From assembly GCF_026968045.1 (NCBI RefSeq), contig NZ_JAPVBQ010000002.1, positions 980,933 to 1,044,932 of the forward strand: a DNA stretch of 64,000 nucleotides, read 5' to 3'. The number at the start of each line of letters is the position of its first letter. Positions within the stretch are counted from its first letter, which is position 1. The notes below the pieces were generated by a model, which searched no databases, had not been told where the DNA came from, and worked only from the letters and a program-made list of their open reading frames with translations. This DNA comes from Modestobacter sp. VKM Ac-2977 (GTDB taxonomy: Bacteria > Actinomycetota > Actinomycetes > Mycobacteriales > Geodermatophilaceae). Below are positions 48,145 to 55,709 of this stretch, one piece after another. The position numbers and the translations under genes were made by a program.

Positions 48145-51030
48145 TCAGCTGCAGCCGCTGGTGGAGCCGCAGCCCTCGCAGACGTAGCAGCTGCCGGCGG
48201 GGCGCATCTTCGTGCCGCAGGTCATGCACAGCGGTGCGTCGGTGGCGGTGCCGGTGACCAGCTCGAGCAGCTCGGCCGAGGAGTGGGCCTCCTTGACCGA
48301 GGTCGGGCCGGCCGGGGTGACCTTCTCCTCCACCTTGGCGGTCTCGATCGGCGCGGAGCCGCGCAGCTGCTCCAGGTCGACGTCGTCCTCCTCGACCGCC
48401 GGGGTCGAAGCCGAGGTGCCGTAGGAGCCGGCGACCTGGGCCGAACGCTCCTCGGCGGTGAAGATGCCCAGGTTGGCGCGCTTCTCCACCGGCAGGTGGT
48501 CCAGCGCCAGGCGACGGAAGATGTAGTCCATCACCGACTGGGCGATCCGGATGTCCGGGTCGTCGGTCATGCCGGCCGGCTCGAACCGCATGTTGGTGAA
48601 CTTCTGGATGTAGGTCTCCAGCGGCACCCCGTGCTGCAGGGCCAGGGAGATCCCGATCGAGAAGGCGTCCATCACACCGGCCAGAGTCGAACCCTGCTTG
48701 CCCAGCTTGAGGAAGACCTCGCCCAGGCTGCCGTCCTCGTACATCCCGGCGGTCATGTAGCCCTCGGCGCCGGCGACGCTGAACGACGTGGTGACGCTGG
48801 TCCGCTTCTTCGGCAGCCGCTTGCGCACCGGGTGCGCCAGCGCGGTGGCCGGGGCGGCCTCCGCGACCGGGGCCTCGTCCTTGGTGCCGTCGTTCTTTCC
48901 CTTGCCACCGGACAGCGGCTGGCCGACCTTGCAGTTGTCGCGGTAGATGGCCAGCGCCTTGATGCCCATCTTCCAGCCCTGGAAGTAGATGTCCGCGACC
49001 TCCTCGACGGTCGCCGACTCCGGCATGTTCACCGTCTTGCTGATCGCGCCGGAGATGAACGGCTGCACCGCGGCCATCATGCGCACGTGGCCCATCGGGG
49101 AGATGGACCGCTCGCCCATCGCGCAGTCGAACACCTCGTAGTGCTCCGGGCGCAGGCTCGGGGCGTCGACGACGTGGCCGTGCTCGGCGATGTACTCGAC
49201 GATCGCCTCGACCTGCTCGTCCTGGTAGCCCAGGCTCTTCAGCGCCCGCGGGACCGTCTGGTTGACGATCTGCATCGAGCCACCGCCGACCAGCTTCTTG
49301 AACTTGACCAGCGAGAAGTCCGGCTCGATGCCGGTCGTGTCGCAGTCCATCATGAAGCCGATCGTGCCGGTGGGGGCCAGCACGGAGGCCTGCGCGTTGC
49401 GCCAGCCGTTCTCGGTGCCGATCGCCAGGCACTCCTGCCACTCGGCTGTCGCGGCCTTGAGCACGTCGGCGTCGTCGGCGCCGACCGGGCGGATCGCGTC
49501 GTTGGCGGCAGAGTGCTTGCGCATGACCCGGGCGTGGGCATCGGCGTTGCGGGCGTAGCCGTCGTAGGCCCCGACGACCCCGGCCAGCTCGGCCGAGCGA
49601 CGGTAGGCGGTACCGGTCATCAGCGAGGTGATGGCGGCGGCCAGGGACTGCCCGCCCCGGGAGTCGTAGGCGTGGCCGGTGGCCATGAGCATCGCGCCGA
49701 GGTTGGCGTAGCCGATGCCCAGCTGGCGGTAGGCGCGGGTGGTCTCGCCGATCGGAGCGGTCGGGAAGTCGGCGAAGCAGATCGAGATGTCCATCGCGGT
49801 GATGATCAGCTCGACGGCCTTCACGAAGTTCTTGGAGTCGAACGTGCCGTCGTCCTTGAGGAACTTCATGAGGTTCAGCGACGCCAGGTTGCACGAGCTG
49901 TTGTCCAGGCTCATGTACTCCGAGCAGGGGTTCGAGGCGTTGATCCGCCCCGTCTCGGGGTTGGTGTGCCAGTCGTTGATGGTGTCGTCGTACTGGATGC
50001 CCGGGTCGGCGCACTCCCAGGCCGCCTTGGTGACCTTGCCGAACAGCTCACGGGCGTCGACGGTCTCGATCACCGAGCCGTCGCCGCGGGCCCGCAGCCC
50101 GAAGTCGGCGCCCTCCTCGACCGCACGCATGAACTCGTCGTTGACCCGGACGGAGTTGTTGGCGTTCTGGTACTGGACGCTGGTGATGTCCCGGCCGCCG
50201 AGGTCCATGTCGTACCCGGCGTCCCGCAGCGCGCGGATCTTGTCCTCCTCGCGCGCCTTGGTGTCGATGAACTCCTCGATGTCGGGGTGGTCGATGTCGA
50301 GGACGACCATCTTCGCCGCACGGCGGGTGGCGCCACCGGACTTGATGGTGCCCGCCGAGGCGTCGGCCCCACGCATGAAGGAGACCGGCCCGGACGCGGT
50401 GCCACCGGAGGAGAGCAGCTCCTTGGAGGAGCGGATGCGGGAGAGGTTCAGGCCGGCGCCGGAGCCGCCCTTGAAGATCAGGCCCTCTTCCCGGTACCAG
50501 TTCAGGATCGAGTCCATCGTGTCGTCGACGGCGAGGATGAAGCAGGCGCTGACCTGCTGCGGGGAGGCCGTGCCCACGTTGAACCACACCGGCGAGTTGA
50601 AGCTGAACACCTGGTGCAGCAGCATCCAGGTCAGCTCGTGCTCGAAGACCTCGGCGTCGCCCTCGCTGGCGAAGTAGTCGTGCTCACGGCCGGCCGCGCC
50701 GTAGGTCAGGACGACCCGGTCGATGAGCTGACGCAGGCTCGTCTCGCGCTGCGAGCTGCCGACCGCACCCCGGAAGTACTTGGTGGTGACGATGTTGGTG
50801 GCGTTGATGCTCCACTCGGCCGGGAACTCGACCCCGCGCTGCTCGAAGTTGATCGAGCCGTCCCGCCAGTTGGTCATGACGACGTCGCGGCGCTCCCACA
50901 CGACCTCGTCGTAGGGGTGCACCCCCGCGGTGGTGAACACACGCTTGACCTTCAGGCCCTTCCCCCGGCTGGGGGCCTTGGCGGTGCGGCGGTTCCGGCT
51001 GGTGGTGAGGCGGTCGGCTGTCTCGGTCAT
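48145..51030 (-). CDS. nrdJ: Class II (B12-dependent) ribonucleotide reductase
   Basis: 961-residue adenosylcobalamin-dependent ribonucleotide reductase that makes deoxyribonucleotides with or without oxygen. Typical segments: FNSPVWFNVG and QVSACFILAVDD near residues 145-170, KGGSGAGLNLS, NPCSEYMSLDNSSCNLASLNL (active-site Cys and acidic residues, pattern near 370-390), and APTGTIGFMMDCDTTGIEP. The C-terminus ends in a zinc-ribbon-like CMTCGTKM...CYVCEGCGSTSGC region that shuttles reducing equivalents. ATG at 51030 has GGGAG upstream. It is the second gene after nrdR (130-base gap) and should be repressed by NrdR. No class I genes are in the window. Confidence 0.95.
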   Translation of the reverse strand: MTETADRLTTSRNRRTAKAPSRGKGLKVKRVFTTAGVHPYDEVVWERRDVVMTNWRDGSINFEQRGVEFPAEWSINATNIVTTKYFRGAVGSSQRETSLRQLIDRVVLTYGAAGREHDYFASEGDAEVFEHELTWMLLHQVFSFNSPVWFNVGTASPQQVSACFILAVDDTMDSILNWYREEGLIFKGGSGAGLNLSRIRSSKELLSSGGTASGPVSFMRGADASAGTIKSGGATRRAAKMVVLDIDHPDIEEFIDTKAREEDKIRALRDAGYDMDLGGRDITSVQYQNANNSVRVNDEFMRAVEEGADFGLRARGDGSVIETVDARELFGKVTKAAWECADPGIQYDDTINDWHTNPETGRINASNPCSEYMSLDNSSCNLASLNLMKFLKDDGTFDSKNFVKAVELIITAMDISICFADFPTAPIGETTRAYRQLGIGYANLGAMLMATGHAYDSRGGQSLAAAITSLMTGTAYRRSAELAGVVGAYDGYARNADAHARVMRKHSAANDAIRPVGADDADVLKAATAEWQECLAIGTENGWRNAQASVLAPTGTIGFMMDCDTTGIEPDFSLVKFKKLVGGGSMQIVNQTVPRALKSLGYQDEQVEAIVEYIAEHGHVVDAPSLRPEHYEVFDCAMGERSISPMGHVRMMAAVQPFISGAISKTVNMPESATVEEVADIYFQGWKMGIKALAIYRDNCKVGQPLSGGKGKNDGTKDEAPVAEAAPATALAHPVRKRLPKKRTSVTTSFSVAGAEGYMTAGMYEDGSLGEVFLKLGKQGSTLAGVMDAFSIGISLALQHGVPLETYIQKFTNMRFEPAGMTDDPDIRIAQSVMDYIFRRLALDHLPVEKRANLGIFTAEERSAQVAGSYGTSASTPAVEEDDVDLEQLRGSAPIETAKVEEKVTPAGPTSVKEAHSSAELLELVTGTATDAPLCMTCGTKMRPAGSCYVCEGCGSTSGCS

Positions 51031-51160
51031 CGTGCGAGGGCTCCCTGGGTCGGACTGGTGCGGTGGTGCAGGCGGAGCGGCTGGGGAAGCCGGCGGGTGC
51101 CGGAGCCGGGTGGTGCGGTCTCCTCGTCGAGACCTGTCTAGCGGAGGGGTCGGACAGTTC

Positions 51161-51802
51161 TCACGGGCCGGCGGCGCTGCCGGTGTCAGCCGGTCGCGGC
51201 CGCTCGGTGGCTCGCCGGCGGGTGGTGGTCCCGGTCGCGGGGCTCTGGGTCGCGGGGCTCTGGGTCGCGGGGCTCTGGGTCGCGGGGGTCTCCTGGTCGC
51301 TGTCGACCGTGTCGCGCTCGACGGGTGGCGCGTCACCGGCGCGGGGAGTGCTCCGGGCCGGTGCGGCGCGCAGCTCGGCGATCTCCTTCTCGAAGTCGGC
51401 GACCGAGGAGAAACTGCGATAGACGCTGGCGAAGCGCAGGTAGGCGACCTCGTCGAGGTCGCGCAGCGGCCCGAGGATGGCCAGGCCGACCTCGTGGCTG
51501 GGGATCTCGGCGCAGCCGGTGGCCCGCACCGCGTCCTCGACCTGCTGGGCGAGCAGGGCCAGCTGGTGCTCGTCGACCGGCCGCCCCTGGCACGCCCGCC
51601 GCACCCCTGCGACGACCTTGCCCCGAGCGAAGGGCTCGCTCACGCCACTGCGCTTGACGACGGCGAGGACGGCCTCCTCCACGGTGGTGAAGCGGCGCCC
51701 ACAGCCCGGGCAGGAGCGTCGACGGCGGGTGGTCGCCCCCTCGTCGGTCTCCCTCGAGTCGATGACCCTGCTGTCGGGGTTGTGGCAGAAGGGACAACGC
51801 AT
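51161..51802 (-). CDS. nrdR: Transcriptional repressor NrdR
   Basis: 213-residue repressor of ribonucleotide reductase genes. The zinc ribbon is complete (Cys3, Cys6, Cys31, Cys34: [16 protein letters not shown]) and followed by the ATP-cone ([24 protein letters not shown] pattern), which senses ATP/dATP. Usual NrdR length is about 150; here 60 extra C-terminal residues are low-complexity and include SPATQ repeats from an exact 15-base tandem repeat. ATG at 51802 has a strong AAGGAGGAG. The promoter and candidate NrdR boxes at 51969-52017 imply autoregulation. Confidence 0.95.
   Translation of the reverse strand: MRCPFCHNPDSRVIDSRETDEGATTRRRRSCPGCGRRFTTVEEAVLAVVKRSGVSEPFARGKVVAGVRRACQGRPVDEHQLALLAQQVEDAVRATGCAEIPSHEVGLAILGPLRDLDEVAYLRFASVYRSFSSVADFEKEIAELRAAPARSTPRAGDAPPVERDTVDSDQETPATQSPATQSPATQSPATGTTTRRRATERPRPADTGSAAGP
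51236..51280 (-). repeat. 15-base tandem repeat within nrdR
   Basis: Three exact 15-base copies encode QSPAT-type units in the C-terminal extension of NrdR. A partial fourth copy follows. Confidence 0.85.
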
Positions 51803-51968
51803 GTCGATCTCCTCCTTCCCGAGGTGTCGCGCGGGGTCTCGCCGCGGCGCCGTGACACCGTGACCGGGCCCCGACCCGATGGCCGTGCTGTGGACTGGGC
51901 CGGGGACATCCGGTGGATGCGCCGGGGACAACGTGTGGAACGGCTGTGGATGGCTTACAGCTCTGTAA

Positions 51969-51984
51969 CTACTAGATGTTGTGG
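51969..51984 (-). promoter_or_regulatory. Candidate NrdR box 1
   Basis: CTACTAGATGTTGTGG (plus strand) agrees with the NrdR-box consensus acaCwAtATaTwGtgt at the key C, A, AT, T and Gtg positions. It overlaps the predicted transcription start (about 51982). Confidence 0.6.
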
Positions 51985-51988
51985 TGGA

Positions 51989-52017
51989 ACCGTACGACCA
52001 CCCCTACAGGTGTGCAA
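51989..52017 (-). promoter_or_regulatory. nrdR promoter
   Basis: On the minus strand -35 is TTGCAC (52017-52012), spacer 17 bases, -10 TACGGT (51994-51989). The same -10 sequence is used by lexA. Confidence 0.65.
52001..52016 (-). promoter_or_regulatory. Candidate NrdR box 2 (degenerate)
   Basis: CCCCTACAGGTGTGCA keeps the CTA half of the consensus. Its centre is 32 bases from box 1, about three helical turns, the usual NrdR spacing. It covers the -35 and spacer of the nrdR promoter. Confidence 0.35.
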
Positions 52018-52138
52018 GCCCTGGCGAGCGTGTCGTCTTCCGCATCTGACCCGGGCGTCCCTCGGAGCCCCTCCCGCCACAGCCACCGGCGCCTCGGCCG
52101 GGCCGTTCGCACCGAGGTGGGCGCGAGCGCGCCGCCGG

Positions 52139-52708
52139 TCAGGGCAGCTCGAGCACCTGGCCGGGGACGAGGTCGACGCCGGAGAGGCCGTTCACGTCCA
52201 GGAGCGCGTCGACGATCGCGCGACGGTCCTCCTCCGGGGCGATCTCGCCGGCGATCGACCACAGGGTGTCCCCGGACTGGACGACGACCGTCGTCGAGCC
52301 GGCCAGCTCGAGGCCGCCGCCGGGGCCGCCGGACTCGGCGGCGAACGTCGCCGCGGCGACGGACACCCCGAAGGCGATGGACAGCCCGGCGACCACTCGC
52401 CGCCCGCGCCGGGTCAGCCGCAACGGCGCCTGTGCACCCGAGGCGACCCCACCGCCACCCCCTCCCGTGCGCCTCGCGCAGCCGGCGCCGCCCCCGCCCG
52501 CGACGCCGACCGGCCGACCAGGGCGCACGTCGGGATGCCCGGGACCCCGCCGGGCCGCCGCAAGGCGAGCCGCCCGGGGCGGGGGCGCAGGCCGACCGCG
52601 CACCACGGACCGGGGCGAGTGCGCCACCTGACGCGCCCCCGGGAACGGGAGCACGACCGCCATCGAGGCCGGGGCGGCCACGGGGAACTCGAGCTGCGGA
52701 CTGGCCAT
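52139..52708 (-). CDS. LysM-domain membrane protein, SOS division-inhibitor type
   Basis: 189-residue protein divergent from lexA. A Pro/Gly-rich cytoplasmic region (residues 1-100) is followed by one transmembrane helix (VVAGLSIAFGVSVAAATFAA) and a C-terminal LysM domain (VVVQSGDTLWSIAGEIAP pattern, then LVPGQVLELP). The same layout and position beside lexA are seen in YneA of Bacillus, ChiZ (Rv2719c) of Mycobacterium and DivS of Corynebacterium, which delay cell division during the SOS response. A perfect SOS box lies 35 bases before its ATG (52708), so LexA control is expected. The sequence is diverged, so function is inferred from position and architecture. Confidence 0.8.
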   Translation of the reverse strand: MASPQLEFPVAAPASMAVVLPFPGARQVAHSPRSVVRGRPAPPPRAARLAAARRGPGHPDVRPGRPVGVAGGGGAGCARRTGGGGGGVASGAQAPLRLTRRGRRVVAGLSIAFGVSVAAATFAAESGGPGGGLELAGSTTVVVQSGDTLWSIAGEIAPEEDRRAIVDALLDVNGLSGVDLVPGQVLELP

Positions 52709-52742
52709 CGGGGTGCTCCAGAGGTCTCGCGGTACGGAGTGG

Positions 52743-52758
52743 TCGAACAGGCGTTCGA
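52743..52758. promoter_or_regulatory. SOS box 1 (LysM gene side)
   Basis: TCGAACAGGCGTTCGA is a perfect actinobacterial LexA operator (TCGAAC-N4-GTTCGA), 35 bases upstream of the LysM gene start. Confidence 0.9.
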
Positions 52759-52822
52759 ACGGAACGTCTGGGCGATGTCTACCGCACGCCCCCGACAGGA
52801 ACACGCCGACACGACGACTTCT

Positions 52823-52838
52823 TCGAACACCTGTTTGA
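52823..52838. promoter_or_regulatory. SOS box 2 (lexA side)
   Basis: TCGAACACCTGTTTGA matches the LexA operator with one change. It overlaps the -35 of the lexA promoter, so it should give autorepression. Confidence 0.88.
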
Positions 52839-52863
52839 ACGGAGCGGCCTGAGGCGATACGGT
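52835..52863 (+). promoter_or_regulatory. lexA promoter
   Basis: -35 TTGAAC (52835-52840), 17-base spacer, -10 TACGGT (52858-52863). Leader of about 105 bases to the ATG at 52978. Confidence 0.7.
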
Positions 52864-52977
52864 TCCGAGGCGATCGAGGACGGCGTCCGCGGTCCCGGCT
52901 CGCCGTGGTGACACGGCCGTCGGTACGGCAGGACGCCACCGGGAACTGCTGCCGAGGCAGCCGGACGAGGAGGACAC

Positions 52978-53805
52978 ATGGCGGTCGACGGCCCGAAGGC
53001 GCGCGGCGGCAAGAGCCCTTCGCGGCGTGGAGCGTCCAGCCCGGCACCCGCCGACGGCGCAGCGCCCACGGCCGCAGCGGGTGCAGGAGCAGCGGTGCGG
53101 GAGTTCCCCGACCGGGCCGCCGACGGCGACGGCCTGACCCAGCGGCAGCGCCGGGTGCTCGAGGTCATCCGTGACTCGATCGAGCGCCGCGGCTACCCGC
53201 CCTCGGTCCGCGAGATCGGTGAGGCGGTCGGTCTCTCCTCCGCCTCGTCCGTGGCCCACCAGTTGTCGGTGCTGCAGCGCAAGGGCTGGCTGCGCCGTGA
53301 TCCGAACCGGCCGCGCGCGCTCGACGTGCGCCTCCCCGGCGACGGCACCGGTACGACGACGAACGAGGCCACAGCCGAGGCGCTGGCCGGTTCCGGCGCA
53401 GCCAGTGGCGTCGACGACGCCTCTGCCCCCCGACCCACGTACGTGCCCCTGGTCGGCCGGATCGCCGCCGGTGGTCCGGTGCTGGCCGAGCAGGCGGTCG
53501 AGGACGTCTTCCCCCTCCCCCGCGAACTGGTCGGCGAGGGCACCCTGTTCATGCTGAAGGTCGCGGGTGACTCGATGGTCGACGCGGCGATCTGCGACGG
53601 CGACTGGGTCGTCGTCCGGCAGCAGCCGACCGCGGAGAACGGCGAGATCGTCGCCGCGATGATCGACGGCGAGGCGACGGTGAAGACCTACAAGCGCCGT
53701 GACGGGCACGTGTGGCTGATGCCGCACAACGCCGCGTACGAGCCCATCCCGGGCGACGACGCGACGGTCCTCGGCCGGGTCGTCACCGTGCTCCGCCGGG
53801 TCTGA
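52978..53805 (+). CDS. lexA: SOS repressor LexA
   Basis: 275-residue SOS repressor/autopeptidase. The winged helix ([32 protein letters not shown] pattern, residues 54-85) binds SOS boxes. The cleavage site is Ala164-Gly165 (GRIAAGGP), the nucleophile Ser199 (GDSMVD) and the general base Lys236 (ATVKTYKR). The N-terminus has about 50 extra disordered residues before the helix-turn-helix, common in actinobacteria. ATG at 52978 has GAGGAGGA. On DNA damage RecA triggers self-cleavage, freeing lexA and the divergent LysM gene. Convergent with the next gene; a terminator overlaps that gene's stop. Confidence 0.97.
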   Translation: MAVDGPKARGGKSPSRRGASSPAPADGAAPTAAAGAGAAVREFPDRAADGDGLTQRQRRVLEVIRDSIERRGYPPSVREIGEAVGLSSASSVAHQLSVLQRKGWLRRDPNRPRALDVRLPGDGTGTTTNEATAEALAGSGAASGVDDASAPRPTYVPLVGRIAAGGPVLAEQAVEDVFPLPRELVGEGTLFMLKVAGDSMVDAAICDGDWVVVRQQPTAENGEIVAAMIDGEATVKTYKRRDGHVWLMPHNAAYEPIPGDDATVLGRVVTVLRRV

Positions 53806-53809
53806 CCTC

Positions 53810-53834
53810 GGGCACGGGCGCCGGGCCCGTGCTC
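53810..53834. terminator. Bidirectional terminator after lexA
   Basis: 10-bp stem (53810-53819 with 53825-53834, one G-T pair) with a 5-base loop between convergent lexA (stop 53805) and the propeller-like gene; the right arm runs into the latter's stop (53833-53835). Confidence 0.65.
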
Positions 53835-54903
53835 AGGCCGGGCTGCGCCGGAGCTTGCCGCCGGCCCACACGAGCACGGTCGCGACGGCCGCGGCGATGA
53901 GGCCGGCGGTCAGCGGCTCGACCCCACCGGCGGTTGCCAGCGACCCGTCGGCGGCCTCGGTGGGCTCCGCCGGGGCCGTCCCCGTCAGGTCACCGGCGGC
54001 TGGCACCTGGGTGACCACCGCAGGGAGTCCCTCGCCGGCGACGAGCAGGTCCCGGTCGTTCGCCGCGAAGGCGATGGCCTCGCCCTGTGGGGCCTCCGGC
54101 AACGCCACCCGCACCGGCGGCCCGGCCAACGCCCCGACGACGTCGGAGCCGCTCAGCGGCCAGACATAGGCGTCGGTGTAGGTCCGCAGGGCGATCCGCG
54201 AGCCGTCCGACGACACGGCGCCGCCGGTGACCAGCAGCTGGCCGGCCCGGCCCACCGGGCCGCCCGGTGTGCCGGTCAACGTGAGTCCGAGCGCCGCCAC
54301 CTTGCTCATCGGCACGGTGGCTCCGTCGGCGAGGGGCGCATCCGGGCGGTACACGGAGCTGGCGCCCAGCACCTCCTTGGTCACCAGGTACGGGGTGCCG
54401 TCGGGCGCGAGCAGGAGGGCCTCCGCGTCGTGCGGACCGTCGGGGTAGGTGAGCCTGGTCAGCACGGTGGTCCCGTCGGGGCGCAGACCGATCAGCGCCA
54501 CCGTCTCCCGGCTCTGCGCGTTGTCCCCGATGTCGGCGAGCCAGATCGTCCCGTCGGCGGCGAGGGCGAGGTCCTCGGGGTCGTACGGGTCGACCTCCGC
54601 CGTGCGCACCTCACCCACCGCACAGGCTCCGTCGAGCACCAGCACCTCGGCGCGGTCGCCGCCGTCGTTCATCGCGAGCATCGACTCCCCGGCGCTGGCC
54701 AGGCCGGAGAGCTCCGGGAGCCGCGGGTCGGTGATCTCGCACCGGGTGGTCGGCTCGCCGTAGGGAGCGGTCCCGTCGTCGGCGGCCGCCGACCCGGCAG
54801 GCAGCAGCGCGACCAGCAGGCCGACGGGCGCGCAGAGGACGGCGCCGGCCGTCGTCCTGCGGCGAGGGGCGCGGCTACGCCTGGGATCGGCCGACTCTGG
54901 CAC
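53833..54903 (-). CDS. Secreted, membrane-anchored beta-propeller-like protein
   Basis: 356-residue exported protein. An Arg-rich N-terminus and hydrophobic segment (TTAGAVLCAPVGLLVALLPAGSAAA) form a signal peptide with likely cleavage after AAA. The middle has repeated strand-loop units (LSGLASAGESMLAMNDGGD, EDLALAADGTIWLADIGDN, AEALLLAPDGTPYLVTKE, EAIAFAANDRDLLVAGEG) that suggest a beta-propeller. A Pro/Thr linker and C-terminal helix (AGLIAAAVATVLVWAGGKLRR) with a basic tail anchor it in the membrane. GTG at 54903 overlaps the PAP2 gene by 29 bases, so the two are probably co-transcribed. The function is unknown. Confidence 0.7.
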   Translation of the reverse strand: MPESADPRRSRAPRRRTTAGAVLCAPVGLLVALLPAGSAAADDGTAPYGEPTTRCEITDPRLPELSGLASAGESMLAMNDGGDRAEVLVLDGACAVGEVRTAEVDPYDPEDLALAADGTIWLADIGDNAQSRETVALIGLRPDGTTVLTRLTYPDGPHDAEALLLAPDGTPYLVTKEVLGASSVYRPDAPLADGATVPMSKVAALGLTLTGTPGGPVGRAGQLLVTGGAVSSDGSRIALRTYTDAYVWPLSGSDVVGALAGPPVRVALPEAPQGEAIAFAANDRDLLVAGEGLPAVVTQVPAAGDLTGTAPAEPTEAADGSLATAGGVEPLTAGLIAAAVATVLVWAGGKLRRSPA

Positions 54904-55603
54904 GAACCCAGCGTGACACCGCGACAGCGTCCAGTGCGTGAACCACGCCCAACAGCAGCAGTCCGACCGAGAGCCCGACCACCGCGTCGGTGACCCAGTG
55001 GAAGTCCAGCGCCACCATGGCCACACCCGTCGCCACCGGCCCCAGCACGCTGAGCAGCCAGGTGGCCCGCTGCACGCCCGCGGGCAGGCCGAACTCGACG
55101 GCCTGCCACCGGGCCACCCCCCACATGAGGACGGCGTTCGCCACGTGCCCCGAGGGGTAGCTGGCCCCGTCCGCGTGGAAGAACGACCCGGGGAAGGCCG
55201 GGGCCGTACGACCGGTGCCCCACTTGAACGCATAGACCACGGTGGTGAGCAGGGCCAGCGCGACGACCACCCGGACCAGCGGCACCAGCGTCCGCTGCCG
55301 CACGGCGAGCCACCCGACCAGCACGGCCAGCACGACCAGGATCGTCACCCGCCCGCCGATCTGGGTGACGACCCAGATCGGCCAGTAGGCCCACGAGTCC
55401 CGCAGTGCCCACACACTGGTCACCTCGGAGACCCGCAGGTCCATCCGTTCCAGCCACCCGCGGCTGAGCAGGTTGACGGTGACCCCGACCGTGACGAGGG
55501 CGGCGAGGACGAGCAGCCACCACGGCGGCCGGCCCACCCCGACCACCGGTGCGACCGATCGATCGGCAGCGGGCGCCGTCCGGTCCACCGCTCCCCTGGT
55601 CAC
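54875..55603 (-). CDS. PAP2-type membrane phosphatase
   Basis: 242-residue membrane phosphatase of the PAP2 family. Active-site motifs: KWGTGRTAPAF (motif 1), YPSGHVANA (motif 2, catalytic His) and LDFHWVTDAVVG (motif 3, His and Asp). The Arg that normally starts motif 3 is not obvious, which may reduce activity. About six helices surround these. Members dephosphorylate undecaprenyl-pyrophosphate or phosphatidic acid. GTG at 55603 is supported by TACCGT six bases upstream (55615-55610), a leaderless arrangement. Confidence 0.83.
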   Translation of the reverse strand: MTRGAVDRTAPAADRSVAPVVGVGRPPWWLLVLAALVTVGVTVNLLSRGWLERMDLRVSEVTSVWALRDSWAYWPIWVVTQIGGRVTILVVLAVLVGWLAVRQRTLVPLVRVVVALALLTTVVYAFKWGTGRTAPAFPGSFFHADGASYPSGHVANAVLMWGVARWQAVEFGLPAGVQRATWLLSVLGPVATGVAMVALDFHWVTDAVVGLSVGLLLLGVVHALDAVAVSRWVRARVGRSQA

Positions 55604-55609
55604 CGCGTC

Positions 55610-55615
55610 ACGGTA
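55610..55615 (-). promoter_or_regulatory. -10 box of the leaderless PAP2 gene
   Basis: TACCGT on the minus strand, six bases before the GTG at 55603. No strong -35. Confidence 0.45.
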
Positions 55616-55709
55616 CCGGGGCCGTGACCTGCTCGTGATCCGCCGGGCTGTCCGCTGGCCCCGCTGCCGGAGCCCGGCACGATCGTGCGAGCGGCAGCGG
55701 GACCCTTCG

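Larger units (their letters stand above)
51803..52138. other. 336-base region between nrdR and the LysM gene
   Basis: No gene. It holds the nrdR promoter (51989-52017), two candidate NrdR boxes and a leader of about 180 bases. A perfect TTACAG-CT-CTGTAA palindrome (51955-51968) and three TCCACA-like elements, which could be weak DnaA boxes, lie downstream of the promoter. The far end (52020-52138) has nothing I can assign. Confidence 0.55.

Noticed and set aside
51031-51160. Cobalamin riboswitch before nrdJ
   Set aside because: The 130-base gap has no recognisable B12-box, and B12 riboswitches usually control the alternative B12-independent enzyme.
51236-51280. Short tandem repeats as a CRISPR array
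   Set aside because: The 15-base units are contiguous with no spacers and lie in frame inside nrdR.
51885-51955. Three TCCACA-like elements upstream of nrdR as DnaA boxes
   Set aside because: Each matches only part of the DnaA-box consensus, and there is no origin-like AT-rich region.
51955-51968. TTACAG-CT-CTGTAA palindrome as an NrdR box
   Set aside because: It does not fit the NrdR consensus and its centre is 15 bases from box 1, not about 31. It may bind another protein; left unassigned.
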